Shown: piece by piece, positions 21,301-31,130 of the stretch
Numbering within the stretch: the stretch's first letter is position 1
Layout: each line of letters starts with the position of its first letter
DNA from: Siphonodentalium dalli
Lineage: Eukaryota > Mollusca > Scaphopoda > Gadilida > Siphonodentaliidae
Length of the DNA: 64,000 bases
NCBI GenBank assembly: GCA_032622095.1
Contig: CP136064.1
Span: 136,541,954 to 136,605,953, forward strand
Direction: 5' to 3'
Program-made: the position numbers and the translations under genes
The notes under the pieces: generated by a model
Databases searched by the model: none
Seen by the model: only the letters and a program-made list of their open reading frames with translations
Told to the model about the DNA's origin: nothing

Positions 21301-21779
21301 ATTCCTTGAAATGGCATTCTGCTACAAACACAGATACTTTTGTACATATGTTAAACGTTCACAGCGATCCTCTCTCCACCTGGAGTATATGGAGATTACT
21401 TGCTGACCGCCCTGAAAACTCCCAGGAACTGAGAAATCTTGCACGGCTGTTGAATAGATCGATGTTCAATAACAACTCGAATTGCGGTGCCTGCAGATCT
21501 ACGTATCACAACGAAATTGAACATGTATTATTTATATGTAATGCGCCAGCCATGCATCAGTTGAGATACAATTTCTGGTCAATCTTCGTTGACTTCTTTG
21601 GAGTAGAATGCTTTGTGTTTATCGATTCTCTCTCGCAAAACCATCTATGTGACTTCCTACCCGGCGGCACAGCCTTCGTTCCTCCACTCGCTGTCATCAA
21701 CGCTTGGGGAGATATTATCACATTCGCCGCGAAATTTATGTACAAAGGATGCCAACTTTTACAAAACATTGCCCGTTAA
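18294..21779 (+). CDS. LINE ORF2: AP-endonuclease, reverse transcriptase, zinc knuckle (1161 aa), intact
   Basis: It makes the first-strand nick and reverse-transcribes the element RNA at the target. The frame is open further upstream, but the ATG at 18294 is preferred. It has the same ACAATGG context as ORF1, and the endonuclease fold begins right after it (LEFLTWNMTG). Endonuclease: VSEHWLNEEN about 39-48, VILMGDFNAHW about 153-163, LIDHILVPE about 222-230, NVSNHLPVRC about 244-253. Reverse transcriptase: GIVIPLYKGD about 548-557, DSYRAITLLSSIYKLFE about 565-581, FGFQKHVG, FLDSQKAFDRVWHDGL about 638-653, GNRQGSVTSPFFYLVF, and the catalytic box TADDICLM about 738-745, with Thr where Tyr is usual. 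C-terminal CX2CX9HX4C knuckle (CGACRSTYHNEIEHVLFIC) about 1064-1082. No disruption is visible. Confidence 0.9.
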   Translation: MGTQTHELEFLTWNMTGFSTSQFYLSKLIAANNYSFVGVSEHWLNEENTSSLNDLSHSHSVISKPGRKIVTKNGGSFTRDGVAILIRDDLFSRCTIIDLQEERFIGVQLKLSDDVNISVVQIYLPSTNHSDDYFGDSLKSLEDYTDFLSQRGPVILMGDFNAHWPGPDNSGTLATHASRTMMLGEFLSRAEMMSTTTTRVCTGPRYTFSPFATVATPSLIDHILVPELLNHAIANSSIIDDNSLNVSNHLPVRCKLSFQCQPMRISPEYHRKLYSWKNIDIVAYQTLLHYACVEMRHKPIRHERDIQQLYAELVALLHNASDRAAGERKFYKFRKPYWNSHLSELHVKVKSTRALWIADGKQHSELCESYCAYKDAKRIFRRTIRNAVHQYEKQVLLDIESAANLNSSDFWRMTKDNSKKDKIATGIDFGSGLCHEPDILSQGWKNYFQQLYSADPHQAPSVEKIVCNELRLLMSKSHANYDDDIFCEIISNAEVSTAIRAMKRNKAGGHDDVVNEHFMYAPESLVDVLCSLYNSIIAFEWIPADMKLGIVIPLYKGDPKPKHNPDSYRAITLLSSIYKLFESVLLSRFLRSETLQQFPHCLQFGFQKHVGCNMNSFVVEESIHFACDHGSKLYVCFLDSQKAFDRVWHDGLLIKLNNLGFKGQILRVIQNMHEECTSRVLYNGCQSEPFSICQGNRQGSVTSPFFYLVFINELLTELEQSRFGLRIGNINCTSPTTADDICLMSLHKSGLDHLLSLCFDYSIKWRFRYSTEKSVVIVFNETRTQHEQRDRTWFLGTNKLDEVTEARHLGIMQHKFNNCTNRASLVSDVMRKSYFSMAGRKALQMCTPVTMKKLLHRIVLPKALYGSELLYTPSDQAINQIEKSFRTCIKHIQNLPLRAGTRLSLSLLGTLPMDLQLHMRKLTFLAELIHLPVTKDTPLKMFLHNLYRYKLFHINTSGFVLDILQILEHYAIDSFLTVFLESGFFPEKAIWKRIITDTIRNAYSLKWHSATNTDTFVHMLNVHSDPLSTWSIWRLLADRPENSQELRNLARLLNRSMFNNNSNCGACRSTYHNEIEHVLFICNAPAMHQLRYNFWSIFVDFFGVECFVFIDSLSQNHLCDFLPGGTAFVPPLAVINAWGDIITFAAKFMYKGCQLLQNIAR

Positions 21780-22229
21780 AACTATAACCGACTGCTTGCG
21801 TGTGCTTGCTGCCTGCCAGAAAAGCAAGCCTTGTTGACATTACAATGTTTGAGGATGAAAAGGAGCACAACTTAGTGAACATAGGATCTACATCCATACG
21901 CATGCGACATACACTTTCCTTACTTAAATGTGCTCAAACTCTAATATGGTACATAGACCATACGGCTGTGATTTATGGAAACTCAGTGTTGTTACTTATT
22001 TGCCCCCATTTTCTATGCTCAAATATTGTTTGTATATATACTATATCATGTTTGTAAATACGAAACGACCTTGCTCACCTTTATGTGTACAAAACGCCCC
22101 AATTCGTTTATACAACACATACAATGTATTGATGTATGCTCTCCGTTAATGGAGGTTAATAAAGATATATATATGGTTCCAAATAAGTGCGCGGCGAATA
22201 AGATGACAACAACAACAACAACAACAAAC
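21780..22229 (+). other. 3' UTR and (ACA)n tail of the intact LINE
   Basis: AT-rich non-coding DNA after the ORF2 stop, with AATAAAG near 22158. It ends in ATGACAACAACAACAACAAC and further ACA units (about 22203-22229). A simple-repeat end is common in such LINEs. Confidence 0.6.
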
Positions 22230-22575
22230 AATGGTGACAACTCCGAGGTGTTTTCAGTGATTTCACAACATCAATTGATTTTCTTAACCATGTGAACGAA
22301 GACGACGATTTAGAGGACACATCGTTGATCTATTTATTGAATATTGCCAGCTTTGTATGTTGGTATTTAATCTATAATGTCTACGAGTACGATGACTGAA
22401 ATAGTGCATTCAACATTGACCTGTTGACTAGTGGATATTTAAATTTTTATTTATATCACAATTCCGAGACAAGTTTTCAATAATATTCAGATATTGTTTA
22501 GATACTCTGATAATTCAAATCAGGTATGGATGAACCACCGTCAATTTATGGAATACTAATTGACCACTTGCTAAT
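22230..22575. other. Non-coding stretch
   Basis: AT-rich flank of the LINE; nothing recognisable. Confidence 0.5.
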
Positions 22576-23545
22576 GTTGCATGCGGAGAGACAAAACATG
22601 CAACATTTATAGTATTTTGAGAGCCCAAATCAAAACATTTGACTTTATGTCACACATTTTGTTGCTTGTGTCACTTTTGGCATGCGAGAAAAAAATGTGA
22701 CATTTTAAATATTTTGTCACGCGATACATCTTTAATGGAAGTGACACAAATGTTGATGTTTCGTTGCTTTCTTACATAATTTGTCGCTTTCGGTGCACAA
22801 AAAAAAAAATGCGATAATGTCGGATGGTTTGTTGTTTGCGTCGAAAGAGAAATTTTGTTGCTCTCCGTGCGACAAATTATACAGATATATACAAAACATG
22901 GCGCTTTTGGTACGTGATATTTCGCATGTTTTGTTGTGTGCTATAATAATAATTATGTCGCTTTCTGCATACCACTAATGTCACATGTTTTGTCACTTTC
23001 GTACAGAGAATGATATTTCACACGTTTTATCGGAGGTCGAAAGTGACATATAAGCGACAAAACATTAACAATGTTAAAGAAACAATAATTATGTCACAAA
23101 ATTTGTTGCTTTTGGCAAACGAGAAAACATGCGGCATTTCACATGTTTTGTCGCAGGCCAAAAGCGACAAATGCAATGACACATGCAAAATTATGTCACA
23201 CATTTTGTCGCTTTTGGTGCACGACAAAACATGCAATAACATGTATCGCACATTTGTTCATTTTCAGTGCACGACAATAAGCAAGATCACTGAGTTGCGG
23301 CTGTACTGGATCCAGCTCAGATCCGTGGTTTCAGAGATTCATCCAGCTGGAATTCATAAATAATTCATGACTTCCATATATGGAATGCTACTTCAGAACT
23401 TTGACCTTTAGAACTTAAACCACAGAACCGAGCCTGGTGGATCCAATATGGTCGTGAGTTAGTAACAGGGCATATACTACACATGTCGCATTTTGCATGT
23501 TTTGTTGCGAACCGAAAATGACATAATACAAATTATGCGACTAGA
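22576..23545. repeat. Cluster of interspersed direct and inverted ACAAAACATG / CATGTTTTGTCGC motifs
   Basis: The words CGACAAAACATG(C) and CACATGTTTTGTCGC or close variants alternate on both strands through the region: ACAAAACATG near 22592, 22883 and 23224; CATGTTTTGT near 22925, 22984, 23142 and 23498; CACATTTTGTCGC near 23197. The intervening text is also similar (GCTTTTGGTGCACGA, GGCCAAAAGCGAC). The pattern is a decayed array of short palindromic units. There is no coding frame of note. Confidence 0.6.
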
Positions 23546-24605
23546 CATTAAAGGACTCAATCCGATCAGAGGCTCCCCATATAATCAAGATACAACAACA
23601 ACAACATTTCTTCAAAATACACTTTAGTTTTCAGAATCGATTAATTGCAACAAAATAATGCTAACCACTGTCAACTATGGTATCAAATTTCCCAAAATGT
23701 GCTATTTATCAAACATATTGTTCAATGAAATATGGCCGTAGTATCACTTGAGTATTCACCAATTTGGCCTTATTACCACTTGTTTTTAGTGTTATCCATT
23801 TTCATCGAAATTTTGACCGAGACCATCCATTTGACGGCGTGTTTCTTGGCCACAAATAATTGGAGATACAACCACACCCATATTCATGCATGGACATTAT
23901 ATCTATTTCGGGGTTCAGAACGCCATGACACTCCATATAATACTCTATTTTAACACATTTTGGCACCGGCTTGAGGGCTAAATTAAAAGTTTTATTTGTT
24001 GAAAAAAAAAGGTTTTAGATTACAACCGTAATATGAGTTCAATTATGACCACATGTGTTTGTCATTGGTGGTCTATAATCTATTTTAATACTTGTGATCG
24101 GCGTCACTTAGGTTTTCACTCCAATATAAATAAATAATTAAGTGTAAGGCATTTTACAGGTGTAATCGAAAGTTTACCAGCCGTTCAATACAAATAAAAA
24201 AAATACCGGGTGTTCAATGCGTGTTTGGAAGATTTTACCAGCCGTTCAATTCTGTTGGAGCCCCTTGCTTTGAAATCGGGGTCGCATATCGAAACAACAC
24301 AGGAAACATGGCCCCAACGTTAAGCGTGACTTTCAACGGGATATTAAGGCATCCAAAACATGTCTTTGTTATTAAATATAACATCGCAAACGACACGTGT
24401 TTTTAGCACGAAAATAGGAGGTTTAACCTTCATTTACGAGATAACTAGACACGACACTGACACGAAATTAGTACGAAAATCTAGCGGAACACACACCCTC
24501 GTCGAGGCTGGGATTTTTGCACAATTGAAGGAAAAGACGAAAATATACGTACCGTAGTCAGTCTGAGGTGAGCGACTTTTGTTTATAGCAGTTTACCCCA
24601 TACCA
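23546..24605. other. Non-coding stretch
   Basis: Intergenic DNA. TACAACAACAACAACA near 23589-23604 may be the tail of an unidentified retroelement. TTACCAGCCGTTCAATAC (24175) and TTACCAGCCGTTCAATTC (24235) form a 60-bp-spaced direct repeat. No gene is seen. Confidence 0.45.
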
Positions 24606-24611
24606 GCGTTC

Positions 24612-24712
24612 ACTTCCGACCACACACAGTGAACCCGCGCCAACCTCGTCTAACCCAGACTGCGATGATCTTATCCACGACATAACCACCTCGGCTACGG
24701 GGACACCAGTAT
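24612..24712 (-). mobile_element. tRNA-derived SINE head
   Basis: Read on the minus strand, the segment starts CCCCGTAGCCGAGGTGGTTA (box A-like, as in Leu/Ser tRNAs). It continues through an anticodon-arm-like GATCATCGCAGTCTGGGTTA and ends near GCGCGGGTTCACTG (box B-like, degraded). This is the arrangement of a tRNA-related SINE head with its RNA polymerase III promoter. A sister copy lies at 26546-26622. The body downstream in this copy was not matched. Confidence 0.5.
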
Positions 24713-24811
24713 GAACATTGGTTATAACCCACTACCCTCGAAATTCATGATCTGCCATTCTGGAAACACGTCAATGCACTTCCTCCGAAATTGCATCTGT
24801 GACCATACGAT

Positions 24812-24868
24812 TACTGGTACTGGCGTATATGTCAGAGTTATGGAGGCACGGACTCAGTATGAGTGTTC
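24812..24868 (-). mobile_element. Fragment of the same SINE body or tail
   Basis: GCGTATATGTCAGAGTTATG then GAGGCACGGACTCA parallels GCGTATATGTATCAGAATTA then GTAAGCACGGACTCA at about 26391-26426, the distal part of the second SINE copy. It therefore looks like the end of a further, truncated copy whose head was not found. Confidence 0.4.
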
Positions 24869-26379
24869 ATTGCTTCATATTATTTCTTTATCGCACCTTT
24901 TCTGCTGTTTACGACAATCTGACCGGTAATCACTCAGGGTTTGCTCTAACTTCTAAGCCTCTTGACAGTGAAGCCATGCCACTCCGATTCCTGTTAAGTG
25001 ATAGCTGATTACAACCAATCACGCAATTAATTGTATCCACTCGCATGTAAGATGGGATAATTGTTTTATAATAGTAAAGACTATTAAATAAAATAAAAAA
25101 ATCGATGAAGTGAAAGCAAAAATGAGTTGGTCACCCGCCTTTGACTTACTATAGTAGTCGTCCCCCGAACATGCAAGTTCACACCAGAGCAACTGGTCTT
25201 GGGCACGAGTAGTCACGCATCCTCAGGGATATTCCGGAATGTAAATACCGGTACCAATACTAAACCTTTAAAAGTATCCCAATCACCTATTGGATGTTTT
25301 ACAAAACCATGTGACCATTGGTACAAAAAAGTACAAGTGAAGTCGGGCCCATGTGAAGTCGACCCCATATGAAGATGACCCAATACGAAGACGACCCGAC
25401 GCGAAGTCGACCTGAGAGAAGTCGGCCCGATTATTAGATAGGAATTAAATATTGTTCATATTATTTTAAATGAGCGCGGCGGACAATTACACTCCAAGCG
25501 AACACATTATTTTACAATGTATGTATATAAGGAGGGACTTTCCTCGGTCATTTTTGTAAAATAAAACTAAGGGAATACTTTCAACATATTGTTGGTGTGA
25601 AATTTCCAACCAATCTAGTAAGGTATGAATTTTGTAACTGTTCAGAAATCTGACCAATTTGGGGGCTCCCATCCCTGTCCATGCACCGCCCCACCCCACA
25701 ACCCATATCCCCAAGCACGCAATAACATATCAATGATTCAGTTGAACGTGATTACATAAGATATGATCATGTCTGGGCGACATACATTTGTAAATGCCCC
25801 TTAGGTGGGACTTTAGAGGAAGAGATATGTTTGTGCTGCCATTGTCCAACCTGGATCTTTCAATAATAGCCCTGTATTAATTAAATGATTAACATCTCAT
25901 AATATCATGAGAGTAGATTCCTATTACTATTGGTTATTTATATAGGCGGGCATGATTATGATATTGTACCCCTCGGGACTATCAATATTTAATTTCTGCC
26001 AATTAAATTCACTTTAATACTATTATTATTAGGTATTTATTGTATTATTTCTGAATATTTTTTTAAACATCCGCGTCACAAACAGTACTTTAAATTGGGA
26101 GACAAAATGTTTTTTGACGCTGATAAATAATCACGATGCAAGTGCTCCAACCGCCAACGCTCATTTGACTTGTGTGGTAGGAATATGTAACACCACACAC
26201 TATTCAATTAATCATTGATTGAATGGTAATTTATACGTAATCATCATATTGAAAGTTGTTTGCTTTGGGCGTGAATCGGTTTATAAATATGTCATGACCT
26301 GCTTGGGTATCTGCACAACAAATACAGACCTAAGCGGTAACGCGCCTTGGTCTAAATTTCTTATATAGATACGCAATTA
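24869..26379. other. Mostly non-coding stretch
   Basis: Apart from the 16-bp array at 25337-25430, there are only chance frames and AT-rich DNA. No gene or RNA is recognisable. Confidence 0.5.
25337..25430 (+). repeat. Tandem repeat, six units of 16 bp
   Basis: Consensus GTGAAGTCGACCCCAT. Units start at 25337, 25353, 25369, 25385, 25401 and 25417 and differ from each other by a few bases. The core GAAGTCGACC is a SalI-like palindrome in two units. Confidence 0.85.
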
Positions 26380-26622
26380 AGCCTATACCTAGCGTATATG
26401 TATCAGAATTATGTAAGCACGGACTCACTTTGATTTCATATGTGGTACAAATTCTCCTGTCTTATCAAAATGGTCATGTATCGATCGAAATGCATGGCTC
26501 TCAACTCAGATCAAGCTTAAAAATCGGTCCAGATTTTCGTCCATGTCGGGGATAGAACCATGCCTACATCGTCTAGCACAGACTGCGATGATGGTATCCA
26601 CGACCTATAACAACATCGGCAT
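26380..26622 (-). mobile_element. tRNA-derived SINE copy
   Basis: Minus strand: the head GCCGATGTTGTTATAGGTCG leads to ATCATCGCAGTCTGTGCTAG and then CATGGTTCTATCCCCGAC (box B-like GGTTCTATCCC). A body follows down to about 26380, sharing its distal part with the fragment at 24812-24868. Both ends are approximate. It is not a functional tRNA gene: the cloverleaf is too diverged and it is attached to an unrelated body. Confidence 0.5.
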
Positions 26623-26636
26623 GGCTTAGAAAAAAC

Positions 26637-26689
26637 ATAATTATATTGTAACATATCTATATATAATAATATAGTTACAATATAATTAT
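26637..26689. repeat. Perfect 16-bp inverted repeat (AT-rich hairpin)
   Basis: ATAATTATATTGTAAC (26637-26652) pairs with GTTACAATATAATTAT (26674-26689) across a 21-nt AT loop. It is probably a small cruciform or foldback, just outside the SINE head. Confidence 0.75.
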
Positions 26690-28365
26690 ATTATTTCTTA
26701 ATATACCAGTTGTATTATGTAAATGGCATAAGCTACAGTCATTATCTGGTTTAAAATGCTAGATACACAAGACCATATTCGGCCGAAATTGCAGAAATCA
26801 TTCGAATAGATCTCGTGTATAGAACCGTAACAGCCATGATTGGCTTGAAATTGAACCGATTACGAGGCTAGTGTTCCAACTGATCAAACGATTTCGGGAT
26901 ATTTTCTCAGCTATTTTTCAGAAGAATAACATGGGTACACTTGCTCAGTGTTCGTGTTCAGAATGCGTTTCATATTTTATACGCCATGCACCAAACACAA
27001 AGGAATTGCCTTTACGTGGCTTGATTTTCCGTGATATCTTGTTGATATGTATATGCGTTAACTCGATAATTCCGAGTTAATTGTGATCTAAAGTTCAGGT
27101 TTCAATAACACGACATTTCTGCAGCCGCTGTTCATATGGGAAAGTATAATACATTCAAGATAACTATAATTGTGCGTGTTTTGTCCCGAAAATGTTTATT
27201 TTTAATCATAATGAACCGTAACAAATAAGTCAATACCGGCGATAGAACGATGTAACAGCTCCTACACAGTGATGCTGCCCGTCCGTGGCGAGATATTTAC
27301 GGGTGATGATATTTTTTTCAGGCACCAAGAACTTCTGTAAAATAGATTTGTTTCAAAAGTGCATTTCATATATCCATGATATCATATATTTAAAGATCAT
27401 GAGAGGAGACTTAATTATTCTTGATTCATGAAATATAGGCCTAATGATTATTTTCATTTGGAAAGGCAACTACCCAAAACTAAATTCATTTCCGTTATAA
27501 TTACCATTACATGCTGATTGCATCTATCATATATAGTGCAATAATTCATGGCTCAAATTGATTCATTTGTTGCCTAAACTGATGAACATTACGGGAACTA
27601 AGCCGAAAAATTTATACAAATATGGTTGGGTAGTGATTATAAAGGAACATCACGGGAACTGAGACGAAAAATGCATACAAATATGGTTGGGTAGCATGAT
27701 GAATAATACCCCCCTATCCTGATCCTGGAATTAGAATAGCTAGGCTATATATGATATGGCGGTCACTGAAATTCCCCTTTCTGGTGACACCTCGAGTAAT
27801 GAGAGACTATTACTATAACAAATATGCAGGCATAGACGATCGACATGCATAGCATATCACATGGACTATACCGAAGAACACACAAGGTAAAAATATACCT
27901 TACACTCAAACACGAATGACAAACAAACTTGTTTGCATTACACACCACATTCATAAGTCGAGATTAGAATGAATACCGTGTGCTTCGAATTAACACTATT
28001 ACCATGGAATCATGTGACAGTGGGTCTCAAATTGAGCTGAAAGTTCGTATATTAGAATAATTTTCTGCATAGCGAACGGCCTTTTATTGGAAAAAAAATG
28101 GCCACACGAATGGAAATATATGCGTTAAGTGCAAAGGCCGAGAACGTTACCAGGTAAGATTCTATGTGCTGTTAGTTGGGATTCAGTTTAAATTTCCAAA
28201 TATCGTCGAGAGAATGGCAGTGATACTGATTAAAACTTCAAATACTCAGCTACTATTTGAACACACTACTCTAGGAGATATCGGTCGACATCTACACCCA
28301 CCAGGACTCCATTTCACATCACTAATTTTCTTTCTTATGTTTACTCTATTTTTGTTCGGTTGTTA
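26690..28365. other. Non-coding stretch
   Basis: Apart from the 61-bp duplication, nothing is recognisable. Short frames at 26871-27080 and 28166-28366 lack any family signature. Confidence 0.5.
27584..27700 (+). repeat. 61-bp tandem duplication
   Basis: GAACATTACGGGAACTAAGC at 27584 recurs as GAACATCACGGGAACTGAGA at 27645. Both continue into GAAAAAT..ATACAAATATGGTTGGGTAG. A few substitutions separate the copies. Confidence 0.8.
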
Positions 28366-28520
28366 ACAAGAAAAAGTGTGGCCGCAGAAACTTTAGACAA
28401 GATGGCGTCCATCATGGCGGCCATTATTTAAGGACGACCATCTGGGCGCAGCCCAGCCGCGCATGCTTTTCAACATGGGCGCCGCCATCTTGAATTTTAG
28501 GCGCCATCATCTTGTAAACG
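28366..28520. repeat. Interspersed repeat rich in ATGGCGGCC (copy 1)
   Basis: GTTAACAAGAAAAAGTGTGG then AGACAAGATGGCGTCCATCA then GGCGGCC. A second copy at 36281-36350 has GTTAACAAGAAAAAACGTGG and AGACAGGATGGCGTCCATCA in the same order. Here GGGCGCCGCCATCTTG and GGCGCCATCATCTTG follow in inverse orientation, giving a weak foldback. Confidence 0.6.
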
Positions 28521-29690
28521 TCACTGTAATTAAATTAAAACTACAAAATGTTACTTTTCATATAGCTAACACAACAGTATGCATTACTTGAAGACATTAC
28601 ATGGTTTATACTTTAAACAATAAACATTACTTAAATCAGAAATATTGCCGACCTGACTCGGGTTGCTATGCCATTCGGAAAATGACGGAAATTACGCGAA
28701 GCTGCACATTTTCGTTAGCCACATCGCGAAAACAACATGACTCATTTCGTAAATATCTAAAATGTTTGTCATATCACTAAATAAACTTTTGTTTAGTTTA
28801 TTAAATTAGTAAAATCACGTTCACGTAAACTGTTAGGTTACGTCATATGTTGTATCAAAAGCTACGTCAAATTGGCACACGCATTTACCCGCGAAAGTTA
28901 TTGACGTTTTGACAGCGACATAGCACATGCACAAAGCAAATCGCATTGATAACATTCGAGAAGAATGTGTAATATTTTGCTAAATACATTATATCTGATT
29001 TTCATTAAGAACACGAGGACCATTGTGCCGTGGCAATATACGCTAGAGAAATGCACATATGGTTGCTATTTTAATTAAAAAAATAATATGCATATATATA
29101 ATACCATGACTATATACGTTGGGCCAACGTTGGCATGTCAGCACGGTTGGCGGTAGGTTTGTTTAAATAAAGTTGTTGTTTCATAGTTCATGGCTCCGGT
29201 GGATTAAATCAAAATTACTCAATGTTAGTATAAATGTAGCTCCATGCAATTGTAATCAAACTGATCAAATCCCAACCTAAATCACTATAGGATTTGTTGG
29301 AACAAACAAAAAAATGTTCTTGGAAATTTAATGGTTTTCCTTACTTATATTCTAATGATTTGGGTTGTGCTTTGAAACAAACACCCCAACTGATGAGTAA
29401 GGGCAAACCGAAGTTTTCACTCATCGGAACCCCAATTTCCAACCATGAAAGGCCAATGATTGGGGGGCGGAGGCGCATACAACTAAAATTTCATCCAAAT
29501 CGAGAATGCGCATATGGGCCAGTCGAAAATATGGTCGTCCTTTTTTACATGGATTTTAATGCACAATTCCTTGTTTTATTATATGCACCCGGTCTCTTCG
29601 ATCGCCGTTATATTAAAGATAGTATCACATGCGGTCTTGTTTCAGCTCGATTCGTTATGCTAATATTCAGCCATTACATATCAGCCAAAA
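28521..29690. other. Non-coding stretch with one unassigned frame
   Basis: A 136-codon frame at 29294-29704 has no recognisable motif and lies in repeat-like sequence that runs into an ATGGCGGCC block. I regard it as chance. No RNA gene was seen. Confidence 0.4.
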
Positions 29691-29699
29691 TTCCAACAC

Positions 29700-29760
29700 C
29701 ATAATCCAACATGGCGGCCAAGATGGCCACCGAAATGTGAAAATATGCTATTTGTTTTTA
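29700..29760. repeat. ATGGCGGCC-type repeat piece
   Basis: CAACATGGCGGCCAAGATGG then CCACCGAAATGTGAAAATAT parallels CAACATCCACGATGGCCGCC then GAAAGTTGAAAATATGAC at 36473-36511, and more weakly AAAATGGCTGCGAAAATGGC at 36818. It belongs to the same dispersed family as 28366 and 36278. Confidence 0.5.
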
Positions 29761-30245
29761 CATTTTCCACCTTTCGTTGTCTCTGTGGGAAAAATGGATA
29801 TCTTGGATTGATTTTATACATTTATCGTATAGAAGAGTCTTTTATGAACACACTGGGACCATAATATTGCTGGATATTTTTGTCCGATATCACGTTTTCC
29901 CAAATGCCGGTATAATCCGGTCAAAGCCGAATCGACGCGAATAACGCAATGTCTTTTTCGAATCAACATAATAAGTGTTATTGCTTTCATATGTTTTTTT
30001 GCTGTCTAGAGATATATTTTTAATTGAGGTGAGAGAAAATCACCATTTTGCTGGCAAAGATAACTACAAACTACTGAGGTGTTATATATAATATACTTGA
30101 TTATAAGGGGAGCAATATCCATTGAAAAGTACGACACCAGAAGTTCACTTTCGGTTGATTCAGTTGGTACAAGATAAGTAGCCCATTGTCGATGCACCAA
30201 AGTAAATTCAAACAAAGAGTATGCCAGATAAACGAAATTCAGTAA
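29761..30245. other. Non-coding stretch
   Basis: No feature recognised. Confidence 0.5.
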
Positions 30246-31130
30246 TGAGTTCAACATCAGATGCAGACGACAGTATGAACAAGGAGACCACTAAACCTTC
30301 CAACAGAGCAAAGACACTGGGCCAGCCAAGAAACAAAAAACACAATCGACCTTAAACTTCTCAGATGACAAACAAAAAGCTGCACAAGAACAGCTGGTTC
30401 AAAACTATATTGGGAGATATCAATTTCAAACTTGGAAATATTGTAACCAAGGATGAAAAGCTTGGAACCTTTGGTTAAAAAAGCAGATTTAGACTCCATA
30501 GTAAGCAATCTGAAGATTGAATATAAGCAGAAGATTACTGATGTTAAGGAGGCGTTAAAAAGTGATGTGTATGACATGCAGATGCGAATGGACCAGTTAG
30601 ACAACAAATGTGAAGCAATGAAAGATGCAGCCAAACAGAGGGACAAGGTAATACAATATCTAGAAGGGAAATGCATAGATTTACAACAAGAAAACAATAG
30701 ACTAGAACAGCACATAAGGAAGGACAGCATAAGAGTATATGGAACAGATGGAGATAGCAAGACTGAGACATCTGGTGAAAGTGAAAATAAAATTATTGCA
30801 GCACTGAACAGCAAGCTGGAAGTGAAACTTAATAATGGTGACATATCCATTGCACACAGGCTTTGTGAATATGTTTCTGGGGCCACTGGGCAGAAAAATC
30901 CTAGAGGTATAATTGTTAAATTTATGTCCAGAAAAAAGAAGGATGAGGTAGTGAGAAAAGGGAAACTGATGAAAGGGTCAAACAGTGTGGTTAAAGAGGA
31001 CCTGACTCAAACCAACTCCAACATTCTCAGGAAAGCTAAGGAGCACCAAGCAGTTGAGGTTTCGTGGGCTATAGGAGGACAAATGTACATTAAATATCAC
31101 GACAAAGCCAAGAGAAACAAGATATTATAA
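30246..31130 (+). pseudogene. Orphan LINE ORF1 (coiled coil plus RRM-like), 5' part frameshifted
   Basis: The open part, 30453-31130 (225 codons), gives a long coiled coil (KIEYKQKITDVKEALKSD, MRMDQLDNKCEAMK, KCIDLQQENNRLEQHIRK) followed by a nucleic-acid-binding domain of the LINE ORF1 type: RKDSIRVYG, ISIAHRLCE, PRGIIVKFMSRKKKDEVVRK, VKEDLTQTN, and GGQMYIKYHDKAKR at the end. Upstream, an ATG at 30246 begins MSSTSDADDSMNKETTK, but the frame breaks at a stop near 30354, and homologous-looking text continues in other frames to about 30480. No endonuclease or reverse transcriptase follows in the next 2 kb. It is either a truncated LINE or a separately retained ORF1. Confidence 0.75.

Larger units (their letters stand above)
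15521..22229 (+). mobile_element. Apparently intact two-ORF LINE retrotransposon
   Basis: ORF1 (16094-18313) and ORF2 (18294-21779) are both free of stops and frameshifts, and overlap by 20 nt. The 3' UTR ends in an (ACA)n tract near 22205-22229. The 5' boundary is placed arbitrarily at the first iterated motif. The broken minus-strand LINE at 40.9-48.4 kb is a relative: it shares the ORF1 C-terminal block and the endonuclease region. Confidence 0.85.

Noticed and set aside
24612-26622. Functional tRNA genes
   Set aside because: Only box A/B-like segments remain and no cloverleaf closes; SINE heads are the better reading.
29294-29704. 136-codon frame as a host gene
   Set aside because: No motif, no splice or start context support, and it runs into a dispersed ATGGCGGCC repeat.
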